Source: an uncultured Sutterella sp.
GTDB taxonomy: Bacteria; Pseudomonadota; Gammaproteobacteria; Burkholderiales; Burkholderiaceae_F
DNA length: 55,536 nucleotides
Direction of reading: 5' to 3'
Assembly: GCA_900542805.1 (NCBI GenBank)
Contig: UQOW01000013.1
Span: 1-55,536 of the forward strand
How positions within the stretch are numbered: position 1 is the first letter of the stretch; each line of letters begins with the position of its first letter. Shown here one piece after another: positions 1 to 7,629 of this stretch. The notes beneath the pieces were generated by a model, which was not told where the DNA came from, ran no database searches, and worked only from the letters and a program-made list of their open reading frames with translations. The position numbers and the translations under genes were made by a program.

Positions 1-54
1 CGCCGAGCTAAACAAAACCGCGCGGCTTATATCGCCGCCCTGAAGGACGGAGCT

Positions 55-1101
55 TTACGCCGCAATTTGGTAAAAGCCCATAATGCCCGTTAAAACCGCA
101 CTGAATACGGCAATTCCGACAATCACTTTCCCGAAATTACCTAAGAGGCGCTCGGAAGCCGCTAACAAAAGCCAAGGCGTATGCGAACTATTGATGATTA
201 AGCCCGGCCAATTAGCGAGTGCTGCGGCCGTGATTGTGTTGTTTGCGATGTAGACAAAGCAGCCGAAGGAGATGGCCACAATCATGATGAGGCTGACCTT
301 TGTCGGAGAGAATTGATATTCTTCCGCTGCCTGCGGAATCGTGTCAAAGCCGACGTATGCCCAGGGAGCAATTGCTAATGTTGCGAGGACGGCGGCGCAG
401 ATCGAAACTGTGCCTGTATGGACAAAAGGATCGATACCGCCATAACTTCCGTCTCGAAGGGCGCTGACGGCGGCCTCCTTGTCAAATCCCCAGAGCGGCT
501 CCATGTTGGCAAATGTTGCGGCGTCGCTTGTCAGGGCGATTGCTGTGAGCATCAGAACGGAAGAGCCGAGCAGGAACGCTAAAAGAGTTTGAATGGAGCC
601 CGCGACTTTAACCCCTTGGATGTTGAAAAGGCCGAATAGCACGAGGACGGCCATTGCAAAGGCCATTTCTCCGGCGTAGATGTCAAAACCGGCAACCGTG
701 TAGTGAAAGCCGAATTTAAGCATCGGGCCGAACAGACCGTCGATAATCAATCCGATGGCCGTCGAATTCATCGGGACGTTCGTCAAATAGGCGGCAACGA
801 GAAACCATCCGCAAAGGAAAGCAGGAAGCCGACCGAAACAAATCTTGGCGAAGGTAAATTGACCGCCGGCTTTCGGATATTTGGGAACCATGTAGGCATA
901 GTTAAAGGCAATCACCACCATGATGACGGCTCCGATGAGCATGGCAATCGCTGTCCCGGCTACTCCCGAGTTAAAGAGAAACTTCTTTCCGGGATTAATA
1001 AACGAACCCCATCCGATGATGCACCCGAAGGCCAAAGCCCAAACATGCATCGGATTGAGCGCACGTTTTAGCCGTGCTTCTTGCTTTATGTTCTCTTGCA
1101 T
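55..1101 (-). CDS. APC-family amino acid permease, C-terminally short
   Basis: Integral membrane transporter of the amino acid-polyamine-organocation (APC) superfamily, inner membrane. The first helix carries the family's broken-helix glycine motif (FGCIIGWGSFI, about residues 25-35), and eight or nine hydrophobic segments follow. Family members usually have 12 helices and 430-500 residues; this one ends at 348, directly after the GIMGFY motif that normally leads into helix 10. Past the TAA at 55-57 the same frame stays open to the window edge and reads ISRAVLFSSA, which resembles the usual continuation (SRLLFSMA). A premature stop, an insertion or a base error is therefore likely, and the true gene may run off the left edge. 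It starts 3 nt after the LicC-like gene, so the two are probably cotranscribed. Substrate unknown; amine or choline-related cargo is only suggested by the neighbour. Confidence 0.8.
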   Translation of the reverse strand: MQENIKQEARLKRALNPMHVWALAFGCIIGWGSFINPGKKFLFNSGVAGTAIAMLIGAVIMVVIAFNYAYMVPKYPKAGGQFTFAKICFGRLPAFLCGWFLVAAYLTNVPMNSTAIGLIIDGLFGPMLKFGFHYTVAGFDIYAGEMAFAMAVLVLFGLFNIQGVKVAGSIQTLLAFLLGSSVLMLTAIALTSDAATFANMEPLWGFDKEAAVSALRDGSYGGIDPFVHTGTVSICAAVLATLAIAPWAYVGFDTIPQAAEEYQFSPTKVSLIMIVAISFGCFVYIANNTITAAALANWPGLIINSSHTPWLLLAASERLLGNFGKVIVGIAVFSAVLTGIMGFYQIAA

Positions 1102-1104
1102 GGT

Positions 1105-2001
1105 TTAAGCGCAGTACGCCTTGTCGATTTGTTTGAGTTCTCGGAATGTGTCGATTTCAACGATGTCTTCTTGGGTGCAGGGGAGAATTCCGACCTGGTA
1201 CTTGTCTTTGAAAACACAGAGCGGAACTTGTTCCCAGTAGCGCTCTTTGCCTCCCGGTTGCTCATAGGCTTCTTTTAAGTCAGCAGAAAGCTTGGCTCCG
1301 TCTTGCGCATTCCAGTAGGAAATTCCGACCATTTGGTAGCAATTCAGTCCCCCGAATTTTTCTTCGGCAATAAAGCCGTTTTTGAGCATAAAGCACCAAT
1401 CGTCACTACGCGCTTTGGGAATGCCCAAAAAGTCCGATTCATAGTGGTATTTGCGAAGAATACTCGGGTTTTTAATCAACAGGTCGGACTCTAAGACATA
1501 GGCATTGGCCAGGCCGAATCGAGCGACAAGGGCCGAAGAAATATTGTTTGATTCGTTGTAAATCGGGTTTTCCAGGAAGCGAATCATCGGATACTTATAC
1601 AAAAGCTGATCGAATTGTTCGCCTAAATAGCCCCGAACGATTGTGATATCGGTAATCCCGAGAGCAAGAACGGCATCGATGAGTCCGTCGATTAAGCGCT
1701 TACCGTTAACTCGTACCAGCGGTTGGGGGGTGTTGAGTGTGACGGGTACGAGGCGGCTGCCGAAGCCGGCAGCAAGGAAAACGGCTTTTTTGACGCGAAA
1801 GGGCTCGAGCGTCGACAAGCCGCTTTCGGTAATTCGATTGTCTGCAACAAGGCCACTTTGCGTCAGCGCCGAAAGAAGTTTATTGGCTGTGCCCAAAGAA
1901 AACCCCGAACGGCGAGCCAATGCGCGTTGTGAGAGCGACTCATCGCAGGAAGCGAGTGTCGTCAGAAGATTGAACTCTTTGCGTGTCAACGGCTTTGTCA
2001 T
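1105..2001 (-). CDS. HTH-nucleotidyltransferase fusion, LicC-like (CTP:phosphocholine cytidylyltransferase-type)
   Basis: 298 residues. Residues 1-65 look like a winged helix-turn-helix (SQRALARRSGFSLGTANKLL). From about residue 70 a nucleotidyltransferase fold begins with LAAGFGSRLVPVTLNTPQPL, the sugar-phosphate or phosphocholine nucleotidyltransferase signature. LicC enzymes activate phosphocholine with CTP for surface decoration. The lysine normally found in the PK-L part of the signature is glutamine here (TPQPL), which could weaken catalysis. ATG at 2001 is preferred because an AGGG lies 7 nt upstream and the reading matches the family; the frame stays open to a TTG at 2058. The permease follows at 3 nt. 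A matching kinase (LicA-like) would be expected further left, outside the window. The fold call is firm; the phosphocholine substrate is inference. Confidence 0.72.
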   Translation of the reverse strand: MTKPLTRKEFNLLTTLASCDESLSQRALARRSGFSLGTANKLLSALTQSGLVADNRITESGLSTLEPFRVKKAVFLAAGFGSRLVPVTLNTPQPLVRVNGKRLIDGLIDAVLALGITDITIVRGYLGEQFDQLLYKYPMIRFLENPIYNESNNISSALVARFGLANAYVLESDLLIKNPSILRKYHYESDFLGIPKARSDDWCFMLKNGFIAEEKFGGLNCYQMVGISYWNAQDGAKLSADLKEAYEQPGGKERYWEQVPLCVFKDKYQVGILPCTQEDIVEIDTFRELKQIDKAYCA

Positions 2002-2138
2002 AAAAAGGCCCTGAGGTTGTAACGCAAGCTTTTGTGGCAAAAAAATGGCTTTCCGCAAGTATACCGATGGGAGGGCAGGTGTTTATTTTTTAGGCGCCCT
2101 GCTACCGAATTGAACGCTTCCAGAGTTTGCTAGTCTTT

Positions 2139-2200
2139 CCGAGGAAGGTTATCCCTCTCAAATCGTCAGGTTTCGCGCCTCTTTCCTCGGTAAAATACCG
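2139..2200 (+). promoter_or_regulatory. 5-prime leader inverted repeats upstream of the DUF1015 gene
   Basis: An exact 8-bp inverted repeat, CCGAGGAA at 2139-2146 and TTCCTCGG at 2183-2190, encloses 36 nt. A second small hairpin, CGGTA-aaa-TACCG, sits at 2188-2200 and shares bases with it, so the two could be mutually exclusive. They lie in the divergent gap between the LicC-like gene and DUF1015. Function not known; a transcript leader or an operator would both fit. Confidence 0.35.
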
Positions 2201-2227
2201 TACGATTTTTTCCTTTAAGGGGAATGT

Positions 2228-3451
2228 ATGTCGATTTTTCAGCCGTTTGGCGTGCTTTTGCCAAGCCACGGGGTCTCTGTCTCCTGGCCGGTCATTGCAT
2301 GCGATCAGTTCACGAGCGAGCCGGAGTACTGGGAAAATGTCCGTCGCGTTGTCGGAACAGATGTCAGTACACTTGCTCTGATTTTTCCCGAGGTTTGGCT
2401 CGGGAAGGACGATGCTTCGCGCATCGGAGCGATTGAAAACACGATGTGCTCGTATCTAAAAAACGCTGTTTTGACGTCGTACCCGGCGAGCTTTGTTTAC
2501 GTGGAAAGAACGCTTTGCACGGGAGCGATTCGCCGCGGCGTTGTCGGGACGGTTGATTTAGAGGCCTACGACTTTTCCGAAAAAACAGATAAGCCGATTC
2601 GTGCGACCGAAAAAACCGTCCGTTCGCGTATTCCGCCGCGTGTGGCCATTCGTAAGGGTGCAAGCTTGGAGCTTTCCCATGTGCTCCTTCTTGCCGATGA
2701 CCCGACCGATCGACTCCTTTCCGGGCTGGAGCAAAAAAAGACAAGGTTCCCGAAACTCTATGATTTAGATTTGATGCTCGGAGGCGGGCACCTTGTCGGG
2801 TATCTCGTTTCAGGGGACGAGGCGGCGGAGTTTTCCCTAGCCGTGGCCGACTACGAAAAAGAGCGAGCAACCCTCGGAACTCTTTTGTACTGTGTCGGAG
2901 ACGGAAACCACTCCCTGGCAACGGCTAAGACCTGCTATGAGGATTTGAAAACAAGACTCACGCCGAATGCAGCCAAAGACCATCCGGCACGGTACGCGAT
3001 GGTCGAACTCGGAAACATTCGGGATGACTCGCTAGTCTTTGAGCCGATTCATCGTTTGGTTGTCGGGAAAAACCCCGAAACGGTTTTATCGCAGCTAAAA
3101 AAGACGGCAGGAGCCTCCGATGGGCACCGCATCACGTGGATTGCCGGGTCGAAGACGGGGGAAATTATTTTAGATCGTAAGTTCGGAGTTCTTCCCGTTG
3201 CGGCATTGCAAAGTGCCTTGGATGCCTGCTTGCCGGAAATCGGAGTCGAGCTCGACTACATTCACGGAGAGTCATCCTTGAGAAAATTGGCGCAGGAAGA
3301 AAACCGTCTGGGTTTTTTACTGACGGCCATTGCGAAGGAGGACTTTTTTACCGGCGTGGCCTTAGGCGGCGTCTTTCCGCGCAAAACCTTTTCCATGGGA
3401 GAGGCGACCGATAAGCGTTACTATACGGAAGTGCGCCGCATCGTCCGATAA
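2228..3451 (+). CDS. DUF1015 family protein
   Basis: 407 residues, the usual size for the DUF1015/COG4198 family. The family hallmark is clear at about residues 220-232: VGDGNHSLATAK, the version of the DGHHR-type motif seen in one branch. No signal peptide or membrane segment, so probably cytoplasmic. The biochemical role is not established to my knowledge; some members lie beside serine-biosynthesis genes, and serC is about 4 kb downstream here, but that is a weak hint. Start ATG has a good ribosome site (AAGGGG, 5 nt spacing). The gene is divergent from the LicC-like gene and lies 51 nt before the PII gene. Confidence 0.85.
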   Translation: MSIFQPFGVLLPSHGVSVSWPVIACDQFTSEPEYWENVRRVVGTDVSTLALIFPEVWLGKDDASRIGAIENTMCSYLKNAVLTSYPASFVYVERTLCTGAIRRGVVGTVDLEAYDFSEKTDKPIRATEKTVRSRIPPRVAIRKGASLELSHVLLLADDPTDRLLSGLEQKKTRFPKLYDLDLMLGGGHLVGYLVSGDEAAEFSLAVADYEKERATLGTLLYCVGDGNHSLATAKTCYEDLKTRLTPNAAKDHPARYAMVELGNIRDDSLVFEPIHRLVVGKNPETVLSQLKKTAGASDGHRITWIAGSKTGEIILDRKFGVLPVAALQSALDACLPEIGVELDYIHGESSLRKLAQEENRLGFLLTAIAKEDFFTGVALGGVFPRKTFSMGEATDKRYYTEVRRIVR

Positions 3452-3502
3452 CGGGAAGGTGTTATTCTTTGCCTGACTGAAAAGCAATTTTGAGAAAAAG
3501 CC

Positions 3503-3841
3503 ATGAAATTAGTCATTGCTGTCGTCAAACCTTTTAAACTCGATGAAGTGCGCGAGGCACTTGCCGAAATCGGCGTTAACGGTCTTACGGTCACGGAAGT
3601 GAAGGGATTCGGTCGTCAAAAAGGGCACACGGAACTATACCGCGGTGCCGAATACGTGGTGGACTTTCTTCCGAAGGTCAAGATTGAGGCCGTCGTGACC
3701 GATGACATCCTCGATCGCGTTTTGGAAGCGATTCAAAAAAGTGCTCGAACAGGAAAAATCGGGGATGGCAAGATTTTTGTTGTCGACCTAGAGCAGGTCA
3801 TCCGAATTCGGACCGGCGAAGAGGGCGAAGCTGCTGTCTGA
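3503..3841 (+). CDS. glnB: Nitrogen regulatory protein P-II
   Basis: 112 residues, the standard length of the trimeric PII signal protein that senses 2-oxoglutarate, ATP/ADP and glutamine status and controls glutamine synthetase adenylylation or AmtB. The T-loop is intact (KGHTELYRGAEYVVDFLPK), with Tyr51 as the uridylylation site, and the C-terminal RIRTGEEGE matches GlnB. Sequence features are mixed between GlnB and GlnK (it starts MKLV like GlnK), and there is no amtB next to it, so GlnB is the better guess. Followed by a strong terminator. Confidence 0.93.
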   Translation: MKLVIAVVKPFKLDEVREALAEIGVNGLTVTEVKGFGRQKGHTELYRGAEYVVDFLPKVKIEAVVTDDILDRVLEAIQKSARTGKIGDGKIFVVDLEQVIRIRTGEEGEAAV

Positions 3842-3860
3842 AAAGCCTGAGAGCAATAAA

Positions 3861-3884
3861 AAACCCGGCCGTCAGGCCGGGTTT
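3861..3884. terminator. Bidirectional terminator between glnB and ompA-family gene
   Basis: Perfect 10-bp stem AAACCCGGCC / GGCCGGGTTT with a 4-nt loop (GTCA). On the minus strand it is followed by a run of seven T, so it ends the ompA-family transcript well; on the plus strand the stem ends in TTT only. Confidence 0.85.
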
Positions 3885-3907
3885 CTCGTTAGGTGCTCAC
3901 GCGAAAA

Positions 3908-4537
3908 TTACTTCGCAGCACGCGAACCGAACACTTCGACTTCCGTACGACGGTTCGGGGCGAGGCACTTGATGAGCTCGTCTTTGCTCAGGTTCTTGGC
4001 GCATTCGACAACGGGGTTGTCAGAGCCTAAGCCGAGCGGTTGGATACGATCTTCCGCAACGCCGTTGGCAGCCAAGTATGCCTTGACGGCTTCAGCACGA
4101 GCTTCGGAAAGCTTCTGGTTGGCGGCATCCGAACCGATTTTGTCGGTGTAGCCGGTGGCGAGGACGACGTCAACGTTGATACCGGCCAAGCGGGAAATCA
4201 AACCGTTCAGAACTGCTTGTCCCTCATCGGAAAGCTTGGCGCTACCGAACGCAAAGACCGCATCGGCGTTGACCGTAACTTTGGCGGGCTTCTTCTTCTT
4301 GGCGGGAGCAGCCTTCTGGCACGGCGCGATGTCCTGATCGCACTGGCATCCGGTTGCATTGCCGGCTTTCTGAGCCAAAGCGGGTGTCCAGAAACCGGTG
4401 CGGATGCACAGGCCCGAGCCACTCTTGACAACCTGGTTGGCGCTATCCATGAGGTAGGGGACAGCATCCGCAGCCATCGCAGAACCGGCGGTAGCAACCA
4501 AGGCAACTACCGCGAGACTCAATTTGAGAGACTTCAT
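3908..4537 (-). CDS. OmpA-family protein with C-terminal peptidoglycan-binding domain
   Basis: 209 residues. Residues 1-22 are a signal peptide ending in GSAMA-A. The mature N-terminal part (about 70 residues) holds four cysteines (CIRTGF, CQCDQDIAPC) and an Ala/Lys-rich linker (AKKKKPAK). It is far too short to form the eight-strand barrel of enterobacterial OmpA. Residues about 90-205 are the OmpA C-terminal domain: TGYTDKIGS and NQKLSEARAEAVKAYL with the closing PNRRTEVEVFG, including the Asp and Arg used to bind diaminopimelate. This architecture is common in Burkholderiales major outer-membrane-associated proteins. The ATG at 4537 has an AAAGGA ribosome site 7 nt upstream. A long 5-prime region and a strong terminator suggest a highly expressed single-gene unit. 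Confidence 0.9.
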   Translation of the reverse strand: MKSLKLSLAVVALVATAGSAMAADAVPYLMDSANQVVKSGSGLCIRTGFWTPALAQKAGNATGCQCDQDIAPCQKAAPAKKKKPAKVTVNADAVFAFGSAKLSDEGQAVLNGLISRLAGINVDVVLATGYTDKIGSDAANQKLSEARAEAVKAYLAANGVAEDRIQPLGLGSDNPVVECAKNLSKDELIKCLAPNRRTEVEVFGSRAAK

Positions 4538-4966
4538 ATTATTTTCCTTTGTTAAAGCACCGCTGTTGTACTTGCTGACTCACACACGAAAACTCGACGT
4601 GTAAATTAAAGAACAACGCTTCAATGCCTGCGGTGCAACTCAACACTGAAGCCGGTCTTGCTCCAAAGTGACATGTCCGATAAAAGGCACAACACTTCAC
4701 GTAGGCATGATAAACGATTTTCTCGGAAACAGGTCCTTACGGAGCAAAGGAAATACCCTCAATCGGTCAAAGAACGCGATTTGTGCGTTTTCTACGACAA
4801 AAGCCCGAAGCGAGGCTTTTTATATAACGAGTTCGCACGCGCGTACGCGCTCGCGCCTGCACGTGCGCACGCAAGGAGGCGTACAATTAAACCTCTTTAA
4901 TCCCCGAAAAATTCGAGGGTTTGCGATTTTTGTTGAGTATTGAAAAAAGACAATTTCTATTAAGCC
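4538..4966. other. Divergent intergenic region between ompA-family gene and gyrA
   Basis: 429 bases without a convincing gene. The left part must carry the ompA-family promoter and leader on the minus strand. In the middle there is a hairpin AAAAGCC (4799-4805) / GGCTTTT (4814-4820), which resembles a weak terminator. It is followed by a nearly pure alternating purine-pyrimidine GC-rich tract at 4833-4870 with nested palindromes. The right part is AT-rich and should carry the gyrA promoter; I could not fix its -10 and -35 boxes. Confidence 0.6.
4833..4870. repeat. Alternating CG/TG palindromic tract
   Basis: Mostly alternating purine-pyrimidine sequence containing the perfect 12-bp palindrome GCGCGTACGCGC (4839-4850) and the smaller palindromes GCACGTGC and GTGCGCAC (within 4859-4870). 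Such DNA can adopt Z-form or extrude under negative supercoiling. It sits about 100 bp before gyrA. Confidence 0.6.
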
Positions 4967-7624
4967 ATGAGTACCCAAGATAATACGACGACGGAAAATA
5001 ACGGTAACGGCGAAAAGAACGGTATGCCGATTTCTTATTCTTATGAGACACTTCCGGTTGCCCTGGAAAGCGAGATGCGGCAGTGTTACCTTGATTACGC
5101 GATGAGCGTGATTGTCGGGCGAGCGTTGCCTGACGTGCGTGACGGGTTTAAACCCGTGCATCGGCGCGTTCTTTTCTCCATGCATGAATTGGGAAACGAC
5201 TTTTCCCGTCCGACGAAAAAGTGCGCTCGTGTTGTCGGGGATGTCATCGGTAAGTACCATCCGCACGGCGATCAGGCGGCCTATCAGACCTTGGTGCGCC
5301 TTGCGCAGGACTTTTCCATGCGTTATCCGCTTGTCTGGGGTCAAGGGAACTTCGGTTCGATTGACGGAGACGGAGCGGCGGCCATGCGTTACACGGAATG
5401 CCGCCTCGCGCAGATTGCCGATGCGATGCTCGATGACTTAGATGAGGATACGGTTGATTTCATTCCGAATTTTGATAACTCGGAAAAAGAGCCCGTTGTG
5501 TTGCCGGCCAAGTTGCCGAATCTTTTAGTCAACGGTTCGGCCGGTATTGCCGTCGGTATGGCCACGAATATTCCGCCACACAATTTGTGTGAAGTCGTTG
5601 AGGCTTGTCGCTTCCTATTAAAGAATCCGCAAGCCGCGATTGATGATTTGATGGCTCTCATTCCGGCTCCGGACTTTCCGACCGGAGCGGTCATTTACGG
5701 CTTGGAAGGGGTGCGCGAAGGCTACAGAACCGGACGCGGTCGCGTCATCATGCGCTCACACACGCATTTTGAGGAGCTTCGTAACGGGCGTCAGGCGCTT
5801 GTGGTCGATGATATTCCGTACCAAGTTAACAAGAAGATTCTTGTCGAGTCCATCGCCAGGCTCATGCACGAGAAAAAAATCGAAGGGATTGCGGAGTTGC
5901 GCGATGAGTCCAGTAAGACCGTCCGCATCGTCATGGAACTCAAGCAGGGGGCCTTCGGCGAGGTTATTCTCAATCAACTCTTTAAGATGACGGCTTTGCA
6001 GTCTTCCTTCGGTATCAACATGGTCGCCCTTGTGGACGGTCAGCCGCGCCTTTTGAATCTGCGTCAGATTATCGAGGCCTTCTTGCGTCATCGCCGTGAG
6101 GTCGTTAACCGTCGGACCATTTTCCGCTTAAATAAGAACCGTACGCGCGGACACATTTTAGAAGGTCAGGCCGTTGCGCTTTCCAATATCGACGAATTCT
6201 TAAGAATCATTCGTGCAGCACCGACTCCGCCTGTTGCCAAAGCCCAACTGATGGCGCGCGCCTGGCGGTCCGATTTTGTCGTCGGACTACTCAAAGGGGC
6301 GGCCTCGGCCGAAGATTACCGTCCGATTGAAATCGGAGCCCAATTCGGTTTGGACAAGGACGGTCTGTACCATTTAAGCTCCGTTCAGACCGACAAGATT
6401 TTGCAGATGGCGTTGCAAAAACTCACAGGTCTGGAACAAGACAAGATTAACGACGAGTACCGTCAGGTTCACGATGCTATCACCGATTTGCTCGATATCT
6501 TGTCGCGCCCGGAACGCGTTGTCCAGATTATGGATAGCGAACTTGAGGAATTAAAGACCAAGTACGGTGATGCCCGCCGTAGTGAAATCGATTACTCGGG
6601 TGATCCGAATTTCGATCCGCTCGATTTCGTGGTGAACGAATCGGTCGTTGTCACGCTCTCGCGCGAAGGCTACATCAAGCGCTTGGCTCTAGATCAGTAT
6701 CGAGAACAAAAGCGCGGCGGTCAGGGTAAGAGAGCTTCTCAGACACGCGAAGGCGATGCCGTCGAGCGTCTTTTTGTGGCCAATTCCCACGACAAGATGC
6801 TGTGCTTTAGCGACAAGGGTCGCGTTTTCGAATTGGCTGTGTACTTGGTGCCCGAGGCCGCGAGAACCAGTAAGGGCAAAGCCATCGTTAACCTCTTGCA
6901 GCTTCAAGATGATGAAAAGATTCGTATCGTGTTGCCGGTTCATAGTTTTGATGAAAATCGCTTTGTCTTTATGGCAACGCGAAACGGCTATGTGAAAAAG
7001 ACACCGCTTTGCGAACTCAAAAACTCGTTACGCAAGGGCAAAAAAGCAATTGAGCTTATGCCCGGCGACGCCCTCATCGGTGTGGAAATTACCGACGGCC
7101 GTCACGACGTGATGCTCTTTTCCGATGCCGGTAAGGCCGTACGCTTTGATGAAGCCGGAGTTCGTCCGATGGGGCGCGGGGCGCGCGGTGTCATCGGCAT
7201 GAAGCTTGAGGACGGCTCGAAGGTAATCAGTATGCTTGTGGCTGGTGATGAGTCGCAGTACGTGCTCACGGCGTGCGAAAACGGCTACGGTAAATGCACG
7301 CCGATTGCCGAATACACGCGTCACGGTCGCGCCACGCAAGGCATGATTGCGATTGCCACCAGCGAGCGCAACGGTAAAGTGGTTGCCGCCGTTTTGGTTC
7401 GCCGTGAAGACAGTGTCATGCTGTTAACCGGGAACGGAAAACTGGTTCGCACTCCGGTAGCCGACATTCGCATTTGCGGAAGAAGCACCCAAGGTGTGAC
7501 ACTCATTGACATCAAAAACGATAAGCTCGTGCGCCTGTCTCGTGTTGCCGAGGACGATGCCGAATCCGAACAACAGGGTTCGCAAGAGACTTCGGAAGGC
7601 GCGGACATGGGCCCGAAGGAGTAA
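4967..7624 (+). CDS. gyrA: DNA gyrase subunit A
   Basis: 885 residues. ATP-dependent negative supercoiling with GyrB. The N-terminal breakage-reunion domain has the catalytic tyrosine in AAMRYTE (Tyr142, equal to E. coli Tyr122), and an N-terminal extension of about 20 residues shifts the numbering. The C-terminal beta-pinwheel carries a GyrA-box (QKRGGQG, about residues 583-589), which identifies gyrase and not ParC, and ends in an acidic tail. The quinolone region reads HPHGDQAAYQT: both quinolone-contact positions (E. coli Ser83 and Asp87) are Gln, at residues 103 and 107, and LVDGQGNFG reads LVWGQGNFG. The stop codon overlaps the first possible serC start (TAATG), so gyrA and serC are coupled. 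Confidence 0.97.
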   Translation: MSTQDNTTTENNGNGEKNGMPISYSYETLPVALESEMRQCYLDYAMSVIVGRALPDVRDGFKPVHRRVLFSMHELGNDFSRPTKKCARVVGDVIGKYHPHGDQAAYQTLVRLAQDFSMRYPLVWGQGNFGSIDGDGAAAMRYTECRLAQIADAMLDDLDEDTVDFIPNFDNSEKEPVVLPAKLPNLLVNGSAGIAVGMATNIPPHNLCEVVEACRFLLKNPQAAIDDLMALIPAPDFPTGAVIYGLEGVREGYRTGRGRVIMRSHTHFEELRNGRQALVVDDIPYQVNKKILVESIARLMHEKKIEGIAELRDESSKTVRIVMELKQGAFGEVILNQLFKMTALQSSFGINMVALVDGQPRLLNLRQIIEAFLRHRREVVNRRTIFRLNKNRTRGHILEGQAVALSNIDEFLRIIRAAPTPPVAKAQLMARAWRSDFVVGLLKGAASAEDYRPIEIGAQFGLDKDGLYHLSSVQTDKILQMALQKLTGLEQDKINDEYRQVHDAITDLLDILSRPERVVQIMDSELEELKTKYGDARRSEIDYSGDPNFDPLDFVVNESVVVTLSREGYIKRLALDQYREQKRGGQGKRASQTREGDAVERLFVANSHDKMLCFSDKGRVFELAVYLVPEAARTSKGKAIVNLLQLQDDEKIRIVLPVHSFDENRFVFMATRNGYVKKTPLCELKNSLRKGKKAIELMPGDALIGVEITDGRHDVMLFSDAGKAVRFDEAGVRPMGRGARGVIGMKLEDGSKVISMLVAGDESQYVLTACENGYGKCTPIAEYTRHGRATQGMIAIATSERNGKVVAAVLVRREDSVMLLTGNGKLVRTPVADIRICGRSTQGVTLIDIKNDKLVRLSRVAEDDAESEQQGSQETSEGADMGPKE

Positions 7625-7629
7625 TGCTT

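Noticed and set aside
1..57. Translational bypass or recoding to read past the permease stop
   Set aside because: Landing at the second GCGGCG in the direct-repeat frame leads to another stop at once; nothing supports it over a simple disruption.
703..1071. Open frame opposite the permease
   Set aside because: Antisense to a strongly recognised membrane protein, with no ribosome site or family motif.
4658..4943. Two overlapping 80-91 residue frames in the ompA-gyrA gap
   Set aside because: They run through the terminator-like hairpin and the alternating tract and have basic, low-complexity sequence.
5389..6091. Frames antisense to gyrA
   Set aside because: Shadow frames of a conserved gene in a codon-biased genome.
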